A DNA stretch of 64,000 bases from Eutreptiella sp. 'Long Island Sound 2002' (Eukaryota; Euglenozoa; Euglenophyceae; Eutreptiales; Eutreptiaceae). Of this stretch, positions 28,739-39,113 are shown in pieces. The notes below the pieces were generated by a model. The model was not told the DNA's origin. It did no database searches and saw only the letters and a list, made by a program, of their open reading frames with translations. Positions within the stretch are counted from its first letter, which is position 1; each line of letters begins with the position of its first letter. Location: NCBI GenBank assembly GCA_964036045.1, contig OZ038378.1, positions 141,824,765 to 141,888,764 on the forward strand, given 5' to 3'. The position numbers and the translations under genes were made by a program.

Positions 28739-31700
28739 ACCTCGGAGGTCTCTCCTCCAAAAATCAGTGGAATCCCAGAGAAAGCGAAGGCACATCGGGT
28801 GCCGAAGAAGGCTCCAGAAGAGCCAAAACCACTGAGTTTCGCCACTCCCAACCCCTGGAGCGCCCTGCCAAGGGAAGTTTATGTGGGCAAGGGACGTGGC
28901 AAGAAGGAAGGAGCGACCACGGAGAGCCCCGTGGATGGGCAGGACCAGCCCAAGATCTACACCATCCGTGATCATACCCTCGAAGTCCTGATGCACCCGA
29001 ACGTGCTAGAGTTGCATGCCGTGAGAGTCGTCCATACACCGCATGGTGACGAGCGGCAGTTGCACTTGAAGGTGTGTGTACGGTGCGGACAAGAGGAGTT
29101 GGTGGTGGATGTTTTGGTGGATACGGGTGCCCAGGTGAGCCTGGTCCGAAGAGGGTTGTTCAAGGAGGAATCCCTGCAGCCCAGCGGGAGACCGGTACGC
29201 CTGAAGGTGGCCAATGGAGAGATAATGGGTGGTGGCACCCATGAGGCCACTATCAGTATGGAATTCTGGGAGCATGAGCGCTTGAACCGCCCTGATCTGG
29301 CGGAGAGAAGCACTCTATCCGGGAACTTCTATGTGGCCGACATTACAGATTGGGATATGATCATGGGGTATGACTTCATGGTGGCAAACGCCATTGGAGC
29401 CCTTCCCCATCGTGCAACGCTGGTCCGGGAGGATGATAAATGCCTCACATGGCTGTCCACGGATTATGCATGCGGATCATCCCAATGGAATGCTGGGGAA
29501 GAGGATCGGATCGTCCGAGCGGTGCAAGCTGTGGGTGCCAAGTCCAGAGGAGACCGCGGAGCTCAGCTCACGGAGTATGGAATGGCGCCGCAGGTGTATG
29601 ACAGGATGATCCAGACGCTGGGAGCCGAAGCGCCCGAGACGGACGTCTTCGCTTCCCGGGATGCCCCACTTTTGCGGAAGTGTAGGAGGCATTGGCATCG
29701 AGGAGACTCAGCCTGGCATAGGCATTGGGGTTTGAAGGAGTGGGGGCCCATGTATTGGCATGGCTCCCTGGACAATACCAGACGTACGGTGGAGAAGATC
29801 GTCGCCGATAGGGCGAAGGGGATCCTGGTCATAACCGGCATAGGATCCACCCCATGTCCGCTGGAGGTTCTCAAGTCGACGCTGGACTCCATCACGCTGA
29901 ACGAGATGTCATTCGGGCCAGAGGAGGAGTTGTTCATCAACGCCAAGGGTGTATCAATGCCCTCCCCGGGTCAAGCGTGGGGTACCAAGGCTTTCCTGGT
30001 GGATGGGGCGCAAGCCCAGCCCACTGTTGATGAAGCATTCATCCGTAGGGTTGAGGCGGTGCCCATGCAGGTCATGTTCGAGCCCAAGGAGGGGACGGAT
30101 CAGCCAGTTGATGGCATCGACATCCTATCCCACTCCGAGATCGACGACGTCGTCAACTACATGCGGATGGGGATGCATGATCGTGTGGCAGCCAAGAAGA
30201 GGCGGGCCATGGTCACATCTCCGCATTGGTGGGATGACAGGATGTTGGTCACCGGCAAGTACGAGAAGGATGAGTTCGTGGGGAGGGTCATGAATCACAT
30301 CGCGGACCAGTATGATGGTCCGGTTGGGTCGGACCCGCCGACGTGGGATTTTCCAAGAATGGGGGCCGAAAGCGACAAGAACCAGCCCGATGCTGCAAAT
30401 TTTCGAAGATTATCAGTGGGAAGCGGGCCCCACGACGATGAAGACGGCATATCGGACGAGGAGAAGTCGGACTCGGACCCAGAAGAGGCCTATACCGCAG
30501 TGCAGTCGGTTGTATCAATACCGAAGCAAGCGGCTGAAGAGGCCCCGGAGAACCCGAAGGTCGCCGAGCTGAAGGAGAGGCTGATCAATGCCTATCCGCG
30601 GCTATTCAGTGGCGTCGCCAACAAGAACCCTCCAGATCGTGGGAGGTTTGGTACAGCGAAGATCAAGCTGAAGCCGAACCCCAAGATCTATCGTCATCGG
30701 GAGTACCAACTTCAGGACGATCGGGCCGAGGCCATGAAGAAGTTGTTGGCCGAGTTCATTGAGCGAGGATGGATCGAACCCTCCGACAGTAAGTGGGCCA
30801 GCCCAGCCTTCATCGTGCTCAAGAAGGAGAAGGGCGAGTGGAGGTTGGTGGTGGATTACAGGGGTTTGAACGAGCAAACCGAGCACGACTCGTACTCGCT
30901 TCCCCTGATCGACACCATCCTCCAAAAGCAACAGAAAAAGCGGATCTTCCCTGTGTTAGACCTGAAACACGGCTATCACCAGATGCCGCTATACCCGGAC
31001 TCCAGGCCCTGCACAGCGATGTCGACGCCGCTGGGGCCCATGCAGTGGAAAGTGGTGCCTATGGGCGCCAAGAATGGCAACGCCGCTTTCCAGCGCATGA
31101 TGGAGGACCTACTCGGTCCTGTCCGTGACTGTGCCGATCCCTTCGTGGATGACATCATCATCGGGTCCGGCACGGAGAACATGACTGAGGATGAGCTCAT
31201 CGAAGCGCATGAGAAGGATCTGCGCCGAGTGCTCAGCGAGCTGGACAGGCACAACATGGTGTGCAAGCCCACCAAAGCCTCACTCTTCGTGAAGGAAGTG
31301 GAGTTCGCGGGTCACGTGGTTGGTCACGGGCAACGCCGTCCCATGCCTGGGAAGCTGGTGTCCCTGCACCACTGGGAGAAGCCCCAGACCATCAGCGAAC
31401 TCCGATCCTTCATGGGGTTCTGCAACTACTATTCGGGCTATGTCCGGATGTATGCAGAACTGTCGGGGCCGCTGCACAAGATGCTGCAGGTGGGCAAGTT
31501 CGATGGCCGGAAGGGGAGCAAGAAGAAGCTTGCCTGGACCCCTGAGGCCGAAGATGCGTTCAGCCGCCTGAAGGAGCGACTCCTGGGGCAGCTGGGGCTA
31601 TTCTTGGTGGACCCAGACAAGGGATTCGTGCTACGGACGGACGCCTCGGACTATGCTGTAGGGGCAGTCCTCGAGCAGATCCGGGACGACGGGTCGCACG

Positions 31701-33784
31701 TACCCGTGGCGTTTTGGAGTCGGATCCTGGCCGAGGGCCAACGCCGCACCTGGACCGCGAGGGAGAAGGAGACGTACGCCATTGTCTGTGCGCTCAGGAA
31801 GTGGTCTGGCCACATCGGATTGCAACCGGTGGTGGTTTGTACGGACCATCAGTCCTTGCAGAGCTGGCACAAGGAGCACGTCAACACCCCCTCGGGACCG
31901 GCGGCAAGGAGGGCCCGATGGCATGAGACGTTCGCCAAGTTCGACCTCAGCGTCGTATACGTCCCGGGGAAGGACAACACTGTGGCAGATTGCCTCAGTC
32001 GATGGGCCTACCCCGCGGGCAAGGCTTGGATGGACATATCCAGCCATGGGGACGCCGAGGAGACCGAGGAGGCCAAGCGCATCATCGAGATGGAGAAGGC
32101 CATGGAGCAAGAGGGGGTCAAGTGCTTTGTGGTGATGGCAAACCGTACGGACCTGGCCAAGTTCCGGGGCGCCCGAGTCCAAGCAATTCGAGAGGAAACC
32201 CTCGAGCAGTGGATGGTGGCCCCTGTAGAGCTAGTCAGGTCGGTGCTCACAGAGGACTGGTCGGATGACTATGTGGCATCCGACCACTGGAGCAAGTACT
32301 GGAATGCCGTGAGCGCCCCGTCGGACGACGAATGGCCTGAGGGCTTGACCGAGGATGGGGATAAACTGCTCCTCAAGGACAAGCTATTGGTCCCTGAGAA
32401 CCGAATGGAGGAGCTCATAGACCACTGGCATAACGCCCAGCTCATGCATCCTGGTCGGGACAGGATGCAGCAGGACCTGGAGTGGCGGTTCAAGTTCCCA
32501 CCAGGGTACTACGCCCTCCTGGACAAGTACTGCAGCGACTGCGCCGTGTGTCGGGCCACGAAGAGCCCCAGCCACTCCACGGCGGGCAACCCGGTGTATA
32601 CGGCTATACCGGAGGCCCCTATGCGGTCCGTGGCAATGGATGTATTCGCCATGCCGGAGGTTACCGTGGAAGGAGAGACATACGACTGTGTCATCCTGGC
32701 GGTGGATAGGCACAGCGGGTATATCGTGGCGGTCCCGGGCAAGAAGTCCAAGAAGAGGGACAAGAAGGACAAGCATGGAGTGGGGCTGCAGGCCAAGACC
32801 GTCGCTAATGCCATGATCAGGCATTGGCTGACGATTTTTGATGTCCCAGCTGTCATCTGCAGCGATCGGGGCAGTCAGTTTGTGGGGACGTGGTTCAAGA
32901 CGATGTGCAAGCACATGGGGATTCGGCACGCCAAGACCGTGGCGTACCACAGCCGGTCGAATGGCCGGGCTGAGGTGGCCGGGCGGCAGATGTTCGAAAA
33001 GTTCCGCCAGCTGCACATCGACGAACCGGGCCGGAATTGGTACAATTCGCTGTGGAGAGTACTCCAGGCGTACCATGACCTTCCGGGACCCACTGGACTG
33101 TCGCCCCATCGTATCCTGTTCCTACGGGATCGAGTGTCACGCACTCTCCCGTGGTTGAACCATGGCAAAGTGGCCCGGGATGCGAACGCTATGATGGCTG
33201 AGGCGGACGACACGGCGGCCAAGGTGTGCAAGGCACTTCAGGACGAGCATGAGAAGAGGGCCAAGTACTTCAAGCAGGGAAAGGTCCAGAAGTATGCTCT
33301 CCAAGACACCGTGTGGGTGGAGCGGCACCACAAGGATGTCCTGTCCAGGCATCGGCAGGCGTCCTGGTATGTGCCGGGGGTAATCGTGCGGAAGGTCGGG
33401 CAGGATGTGTATGCGGTTCGTGTGGGGGATAACAAGATCCTGGACCGCGACCATACCCAGCTTCGTCCCCGAGCACCAGACCCCAGCGGACGTCCCGTCA
33501 CCTTCGAGTTCACGGCCGGCGATGTGGACTCGGACGACGAGGGTGAGGACGACGACTTCACCACCGAGAGAATCCTGGCAGACAAGCCGGACCCGGGGAC
33601 GCCTGGGGGGAGGCTTTATAAAGTCCGTTGGAAGGGATTCGCCGCATCCAGGGATTCGTGGGAGCCTCCGAGCAGCTTTGTGCCGAGGTACACCACGGTC
33701 TGGATGGATTATCTGAAGAAAAAGAACATTTCTTTGGATGTCAAGGACGTGTTGGCCCATTTGGTGGCTGCAGTAGCACCGTAA
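28718..33784 (+). CDS. pol: Element 3 pol polyprotein (protease to chromodomain), intact
   Basis: Open in the gag frame from the TAG to TAA 33782-33784. Positions count from 28799. Protease has VLVDTGAQVSLV (~106) and MIMGYDFM (~187). The Dam-like domain ~258-400 has TDVFASRDAPLL and KGILVITG, but its NPPF position is degenerate (WHGSLDN). RT ~600-840 has VVDYRGLN, VLDLKHGYHQM and FVDD (~783). RNase H ~943-1080 has RTDASDY, EKETYA and CTDHQSL. Integrase ~1203-1400 has HPGRD, CAVC, then MDVF, CSDRG and GRAEVAG. A chromodomain lies at ~1587-1645 (TTERILAD, VRWKGF, DSWEP). All catalytic residues are present. It can be expressed only if gag-pol is made from an uninterrupted copy. Confidence 0.93.
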   Translation, partial: RSPHGSGTSEVSPPKISGIPEKAKAHRVPKKAPEEPKPLSFATPNPWSALPREVYVGKGRGKKEGATTESPVDGQDQPKIYTIRDHTLEVLMHPNVLELHAVRVVHTPHGDERQLHLKVCVRCGQEELVVDVLVDTGAQVSLVRRGLFKEESLQPSGRPVRLKVANGEIMGGGTHEATISMEFWEHERLNRPDLAERSTLSGNFYVADITDWDMIMGYDFMVANAIGALPHRATLVREDDKCLTWLSTDYACGSSQWNAGEEDRIVRAVQAVGAKSRGDRGAQLTEYGMAPQVYDRMIQTLGAEAPETDVFASRDAPLLRKCRRHWHRGDSAWHRHWGLKEWGPMYWHGSLDNTRRTVEKIVADRAKGILVITGIGSTPCPLEVLKSTLDSITLNEMSFGPEEELFINAKGVSMPSPGQAWGTKAFLVDGAQAQPTVDEAFIRRVEAVPMQVMFEPKEGTDQPVDGIDILSHSEIDDVVNYMRMGMHDRVAAKKRRAMVTSPHWWDDRMLVTGKYEKDEFVGRVMNHIADQYDGPVGSDPPTWDFPRMGAESDKNQPDAANFRRLSVGSGPHDDEDGISDEEKSDSDPEEAYTAVQSVVSIPKQAAEEAPENPKVAELKERLINAYPRLFSGVANKNPPDRGRFGTAKIKLKPNPKIYRHREYQLQDDRAEAMKKLLAEFIERGWIEPSDSKWASPAFIVLKKEKGEWRLVVDYRGLNEQTEHDSYSLPLIDTILQKQQKKRIFPVLDLKHGYHQMPLYPDSRPCTAMSTPLGPMQWKVVPMGAKNGNAAFQRMMEDLLGPVRDCADPFVDDIIIGSGTENMTEDELIEAHEKDLRRVLSELDRHNMVCKPTKASLFVKEVEFAGHVVGHGQRRPMPGKLVSLHHWEKPQTISELRSFMGFCNYYSGYVRMYAELSGPLHKMLQVGKFDGRKGSKKKLAWTPEAEDAFSRLKERLLGQLGLFLVDPDKGFVLRTDASDYAVGAVLEQIRDDGSHVPVAFWSRILAEGQRRTWTAREKETYAIVCALRKWSGHIGLQPVVVCTDHQSLQSWHKEHVNTPSGPAARRARWHETFAKFDLSVVYVPGKDNTVADCLSRWAYPAGKAWMDISSHGDAEETEEAKRIIEMEKAMEQEGVKCFVVMANRTDLAKFRGARVQAIREETLEQWMVAPVELVRSVLTEDWSDDYVASDHWSKYWNAVSAPSDDEWPEGLTEDGDKLLLKDKLLVPENRMEELIDHWHNAQLMHPGRDRMQQDLEWRFKFPPGYYALLDKYCSDCAVCRATKSPSHSTAGNPVYTAIPEAPMRSVAMDVFAMPEVTVEGETYDCVILAVDRHSGYIVAVPGKKSKKRDKKDKHGVGLQAKTVANAMIRHWLTIFDVPAVICSDRGSQFVGTWFKTMCKHMGIRHAKTVAYHSRSNGRAEVAGRQMFEKFRQLHIDEPGRNWYNSLWRVLQAYHDLPGPTGLSPHRILFLRDRVSRTLPWLNHGKVARDANAMMAEADDTAAKVCKALQDEHEKRAKYFKQGKVQKYALQDTVWVERHHKDVLSRHRQASWYVPGVIVRKVGQDVYAVRVGDNKILDRDHTQLRPRAPDPSGRPVTFEFTAGDVDSDDEGEDDDFTTERILADKPDPGTPGGRLYKVRWKGFAASRDSWEPPSSFVPRYTTVWMDYLKKKNISLDVKDVLAHLVAAVAP

Positions 33785-36700
33785 TGGATCCCCCTTGGCA
33801 TTTTTGTTTGTTTTTGTTCTTGGGAGACGGGTGAGGGCGTTCATCCGGGGATTTTTGGGCCTTGATTGGCCGTATACCCCCTTCACTCGATCTGCACATA
33901 TATATTTCACTGTGGTATACTTATTTAGGTCGACCGACGACGTTTTTCTATCTTTGATCCCCTTGGTCCATGTCGTAGATCAAGAGGAGACCGGATATGG
34001 CGTAGGGCACTGATTATCAGTGTCCTCACCCCTCCCATGGGGCATGGGGGACGCCTACGACGTGTGTGGGGCCTCCATGTGTCCTTGGGACATGGGGGAG
34101 GGGGGTTGGAGCCCATTGGGGTCCTCCCGTCCTCTCTTCAATGACTTCCGAGCGGTAACAACGCTCTGAGAAGGGGGGTGAAGCCGGTTCGGACCCCCGT
34201 GGCCATCTTTGGGTCACTTGGGGTGTGTATCTATGTGCCGGCAAGCCGCCATTGGCTGATATCATACTCTCCCATTCACATGACCTAACCCGAGGTGATA
34301 GTGTGATAGGTTTGGCCATTCCGGCTATGAGCGGCCATATTCAGTACCGAGGCGCCGCCAGCTGAGATTTATATATCAGAATATCAGGAATCAACAGGGT
34401 TTTTTTATCATAATGTTTCCGTAATTTTTCCGCCTTCCGTTCTGATTGTCAATGTATCGGCGACTGTCAGTTGGCTCGCGATTTTGCGGTAACCGATTGG
34501 TTAACTGTTATTTACAGATATTTTGGCGGAAACCCCGATGAAGGGTCAGATTTCATCAGTAAAGGGTTCGTTGCTTCCTGTAATAAAACCCAACTTGGTC
34601 TTGGCTGAGGTCTATTCCTTGACCCTTGTTCCCATGGACACTGAAGCACATGCACTGATCCAAATACTCCAAAGCATTTTAGATCACGAGACGTGATCTA
34701 CAAACATGCCTGTGCAAAACACAGCAAACTGTGCTAAACATGCCGAAAAATTTACAAAACACTCAGAATATTATAAAACCTAGAAAATTATAAAATCTGT
34801 AGATTTTACCTAAGTTTTCTTCATGTCAAGAATTGAAATCTACGACAATAATCGCGATGCGCGGCTGCCATCTGGCATTTTCCGTCCGCGAATTTAGCGG
34901 GCCATTCAGCAGCCCACATTATAATAAAATCGCATAATCTACAATAAAATTGAAAACAAAATAGATAAGAGTATCTTCTACATTTGTGGACCCATTACAC
35001 TTCCGCAATTTTCATATTATACACTCGCAAAATTAATCCGATTTTTTCAGACTTGCAGAATCGGATTTTCGACTTCGACATCGCCGCACTCGATATGATG
35101 AATCTCGAGTGGTCATACATTTTTCCCCGATCACGAATCAACCTTGCTTTTGTTGTGCCCTTCATTTTTCTTGGAGATATAGTCGAAACAAAAGTGATTC
35201 GTGAGACCACTTTGAAGAATCATATCTCCGGCTCACCGCGAGGAAGACCAATTTCGAGAATTGGGTTGGAACCGCCTTGGTCTCAACTTAATTTAGGAAG
35301 CATCAAACGCCTTTGGTGTGTACACATGCCCGGTGTAGCAAGGGATAATGGCCAAGAGGGTAGAAAGTGGTTTACAACTCTTGGGCCATGCAACCGAATA
35401 TTTAATTGCGACTTTCGAGTGTACCGCATGAGTGTTGGTGTTGCATAGAAACTTTCCTTGGGTTCCTACGTACTTTTAACGTGAAGTTATGTCCATGGAG
35501 GGGCATGGCATATCATGGTGGGAGCCACTTTTGGAGGGTATGTGTTATATGCATGGTATGTGCTTCGATATGCTCACGCCCATGTTATATATCTTCGTGT
35601 GGCCGAAGAGATGGGGAGCCACACGTGACAAGGGCTTTGCCCATGTCCCAATTGTGGAATTCAAAGCGCTAGACTAAGTCTACCGCGTATGTATTGCTCA
35701 TGGTATGTTCGGCAAAGAGATCCATGAGTGCACTCCCATTTTCATGGGGCATGTAGGTATGAGTGGCGAAGGTATCTCCATGCGCCCGATTGGGGATCCA
35801 AGTGGGGGAATTGTTCGCAAATGGTTCCAATCATTTGTATATTGAACCATGCGCGGATATCATGGGTGAGCATAGAGATATACTATCATGACAACTTTGT
35901 ATTTGGACATATTTTCATGTTTTTGACCTCAATTTTTGCTCATTTTTGCGTTTTGTGTACTTACCTGGTCGGCAAACAGCAAGAAGCCTATGGAGAGTCG
36001 AACCATGGTATGTTGTTCATATGTTGGCATATGCTTTGGAGTTGAACACCACCATATGCCGGATCGCGTACTCCATTTGGCTTGGCGCACGAAGGATTAC
36101 AAGAATTGGTCTCAAGATCATGGGCTGACTTGGGCAGTGCGTGGCGCCCATATCCGAAGGGGTTTTGAGGGTAAAGTGGGGATGTACATGGGCATTGACC
36201 TTTGGTCTCTATCCTCCATGAATACTAGACTTCGATTCCATGCATACTTCGAGCCTTCGGATAAGTGGTAACTTCAATTTTGAGCATATATTTGATATAA
36301 TATGGCCAATATGGTGTGATTTGCCTGATTTTGCCATGTTGTGAGGTCATCTTCATGGGGCAGTTCTCCAAGCCCAATCGACTCCAAGTCCAACCAAGGT
36401 TATGTCAGGGTAGGGCATGGTCCTGAGTGCCACTCTAGGCCATGACACGCCACCTCCCCTATTGGGCTAGGATTTATAGGCTTGGGAGGGAACACATTTT
36501 TGGGGTTTGTGTAGTGACTTTTGACACATGGCATTTGGCCATCTTATTTGACTGGGTTCAGGGCATCATGTTAGCGAGTCAAGGGAAGGTCTTGAGTCCA
36601 GGGAATGAGGGGTCTATGGTTGTGATTGTGTACGTTTCCATCTTTCCCCAACTTTGCTTTATTTGTGTTCATATGCCAATTTCAGGGCTTTCCTCTTTGG

Positions 36701-36984
36701 TGCAATTCTTGTACATGCCCGCCACCGTGAGACAACCGGTGTGCTGAACGGAAGCCCGCAGTGTGGATTGGGTTATTGCTGTATTTGTGGGATCAGGTTG
36801 CTGTTCAGGGTTGAAGGAGGATTTTATTTTCTATATTTTTGGATTTTGGACCCTGGACTTTGAGAAATGCAATCGCTGATCAGGAGCAAGTCAGCAGGGG
36901 TGACAGGCGGAAGGGGCACAGCAGGGGCCGGTCGTGGTAGGGACCTTCTTTAGTGGCAGGGAACCCCAGGTTTTCACTTCCACC
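33785..36984 (+). repeat. Element 3 3' region and probable LTR-like tract
   Basis: No supported gene. From about 34018 the sequence starts TGTCCTCACC, and the G-rich segment at 34163-34190 resembles one near the start of the 13363 tract, so this is probably the start of a related LTR. The rest (to ~36900) is AT-richer and resembles 13363-16578 in composition, with repeated CATGG/ATATGG words. No clean terminal CA, PPT or target duplication was found. Confidence 0.4.
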
Positions 36985-36992
36985 ATGGACAT

Positions 36993-39113
36993 ATGGTATT
37001 CAGGGACCCGGGGCTGGTGCGCCACTTCCACGGCAAATTGCATCCAGACGTCTTTTCACAGAACATGAAAAACGCTACGCCCCCCTCCTGGAAAGTGCTG
37101 AAAGACCATGTCAACACGGCGTTTGAAGGCATCTTTCCAAACCTGCCTGACACACGCCAGGACACTGCAGTGGACATGGTCTGTGCGCTGCAAGCTTGTT
37201 GCCCGTCCAATTATATGGAAAAAATTCGAACCGCTGACAAGCGGGTGTATGCGCCATACATAGAAAAACAACGCAAACTCCTGCCTGATTTTCTTGTCGT
37301 CTCCCCCATGGATAAGGCTGTTCAGGTTTTCATCTTTGCCTGTCACGAGTTCTGGAAACATGTCCACCATGACACCTTTTTTCAGGGTGGTCGCTATCGG
37401 GAACTGTTCCGGTTTTCGTCACACAATGACGCTAACGTCGCCACGGCATGGAGCCTCATTGACTCAATGTCTTTGTGTGTTTTGGGTAAACCATCTGACC
37501 TGTCCAGATCCGTTGGACTGTCCCCACTCTCCAGAGACGAGCAGGTGAAGGCTTTCTCCCATCATCGTCAATACCCCTCCTCCTTGAGGCTGAAACATCG
37601 TATATCCACACAGGTCGACAGCCAGTTGAAACGCATACGCTCCTCCCTGCCCTCTCCCGCGGCTTGGCCCAGATTGCTCACGCTGGGGTTTTCGCACACA
37701 CTGTCCGTGGGTGACCTGCGCCATTCGACGCATCCTCCTGCAGCGTCGACACGCGTTACACGGAGCGCTCGGATTACCCGCAGCAATCGCACCCGACCAC
37801 CTGCACGCTCACGCGCATGCACACAGACGCCAGCCATTGGGCCGCCCCTACCGCACACAGACCGGGTTCAACCCAGTGATGTCCCGTTCTCCGCGCCCCT
37901 TTTCAAGCACCCCAAATCGCATCCACTTTCGGTCCGTGCCCCAACCACACGCCTACTCCCCAAGCACAAATGGCTGGATCATGACACAACAGCAAAAATT
38001 AAACTACGGGAGGTGATACAACACCACACACACCCGTTCCGTCAAACCTTGCGGCACCTGGGACGGGCCCTGACACTCCTGTGGAAATTTGCTGCCCGAC
38101 AGCCCTCGTCCATCGAAATCATTGCAATGGACCAGCTGCTTAGCTTCGTTAGATCACACCCACCAGTGACACCCCAGCAAAACTGGACCGAGCTGGACCT
38201 GGTTGAGATGTTTCCCAATATACCGCGCCATGAAATACCGAAGTCTGTCGAATTTTTTTGGAAACTGTTTTGCGATGGTAAACCGAAACCGCACCACGAC
38301 CTGGGTTTTAAAATCCATAAAGCAGGTGTGAAACAGCTGGACGCGCTCGCACGTAAGTCTGGGGATGCAAGTTTCCATTTTCTGACGTATAATGACCTCA
38401 TGTGCCTGTTGTCCTGGGACACCCCTTTCAACGACCGCTTCTCGCATTTTTCCTCTGTGCTGGCCCAAACGACTGGTACACCGATTGGCGGGAGCTGCTC
38501 GGCCCAAGTGGCATGCCTCACCCTGCTCCTCTTGGAAACTAAACTCCGTACACTGCACCCTGACTTCCCGCCGGTGTTGCGCTACCGGGATAACTTTCTT
38601 GTGATTCCTGATTCGCCGGACAGTGTCAGTGGATATAATATAGACCGTGTCCAGCAAGTCCTGTCTGAAATTTCTGGTATGGAACTAACTGTAGAGGGAG
38701 CAGGGCAGTCACTTGACTTCCTGGAATGCACACTCTCCATCAGTGAAGGAATCCCAGGTGTGTCATTGAAGCAACCAGTTTTCAGTGGGTATGCAGGCAT
38801 GTCCTCCCCAACTTCCCCAGCAAAATTACTAGATGTGTTCAGCCCGAATACACCACGCATGCTCCGCTCACTGGTCCCCAATTTGGTAAAAAAGGCAGCC
38901 CATTACCGCCTGCCTGCAACAGGGACTCAGTTTGCACATAACATCAGCACCATTGCACGTACCTTCCTCGCTAAAGGCTACCCAATAAACTGGTGGAAAC
39001 ACAGTTTACTACGCAAGGCCTCTTCCCTTGATCTGCAGGGCCCTGCGCGTGCGGGCATCAAGCTCGCGATGACCTCACCCCAGCCGGCAGTGAACGAAGG
39101 TCCGACAATGTAG
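36993..39113 (+). CDS. Penelope-like reverse transcriptase with YRDN box
   Basis: 706 codons, ATG to TAG. The N-terminus has LVVSPMDKAVQVF (~101-113), matching the DKG-type motif upstream of the RT core in Penelope-like elements. After a ~110-residue low-complexity, Arg/Pro/Thr-rich insert come motif A ELDLVEMFPNI (~401-411), motif B GTPIGGSCSA (~495-504), motif C RYRDNFLVI (~530-538) and LDFLECTLS (~574-582), which parallels the FLD motif that follows in this family. The catalytic Y-x-D-D is YRDN (38583-38594), so one of the usual paired aspartates is Asn. No GIY-YIG endonuclease is recognised downstream. It could be an endonuclease-lacking element or a domesticated, possibly inactive, RT. 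The open frame argues for recent function or recent insertion. Confidence 0.65.
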   Translation: MVFRDPGLVRHFHGKLHPDVFSQNMKNATPPSWKVLKDHVNTAFEGIFPNLPDTRQDTAVDMVCALQACCPSNYMEKIRTADKRVYAPYIEKQRKLLPDFLVVSPMDKAVQVFIFACHEFWKHVHHDTFFQGGRYRELFRFSSHNDANVATAWSLIDSMSLCVLGKPSDLSRSVGLSPLSRDEQVKAFSHHRQYPSSLRLKHRISTQVDSQLKRIRSSLPSPAAWPRLLTLGFSHTLSVGDLRHSTHPPAASTRVTRSARITRSNRTRPPARSRACTQTPAIGPPLPHTDRVQPSDVPFSAPLFKHPKSHPLSVRAPTTRLLPKHKWLDHDTTAKIKLREVIQHHTHPFRQTLRHLGRALTLLWKFAARQPSSIEIIAMDQLLSFVRSHPPVTPQQNWTELDLVEMFPNIPRHEIPKSVEFFWKLFCDGKPKPHHDLGFKIHKAGVKQLDALARKSGDASFHFLTYNDLMCLLSWDTPFNDRFSHFSSVLAQTTGTPIGGSCSAQVACLTLLLLETKLRTLHPDFPPVLRYRDNFLVIPDSPDSVSGYNIDRVQQVLSEISGMELTVEGAGQSLDFLECTLSISEGIPGVSLKQPVFSGYAGMSSPTSPAKLLDVFSPNTPRMLRSLVPNLVKKAAHYRLPATGTQFAHNISTIARTFLAKGYPINWWKHSLLRKASSLDLQGPARAGIKLAMTSPQPAVNEGPTM

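Larger units (their letters stand above)
16579..33784 (+). mobile_element. Element 3: Ty3/gypsy chromovirus, split by element 2
   Basis: Coding parts are gag (16579-17579 and 28339-28717) and an uninterrupted 1,661-codon pol ending at TAA 33782. Element 2 lies between the two gag parts. Conceptual removal of element 2 and one copy of the 5-bp target duplication restores the gag frame exactly. The element is a paralogue of element 1 in the same orientation. Gag lacks an obvious ATG and the N-terminal ~430 residues seen in element 1. LTR limits are unresolved; candidates are 13363 onward and about 34018 onward. Confidence 0.8.
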
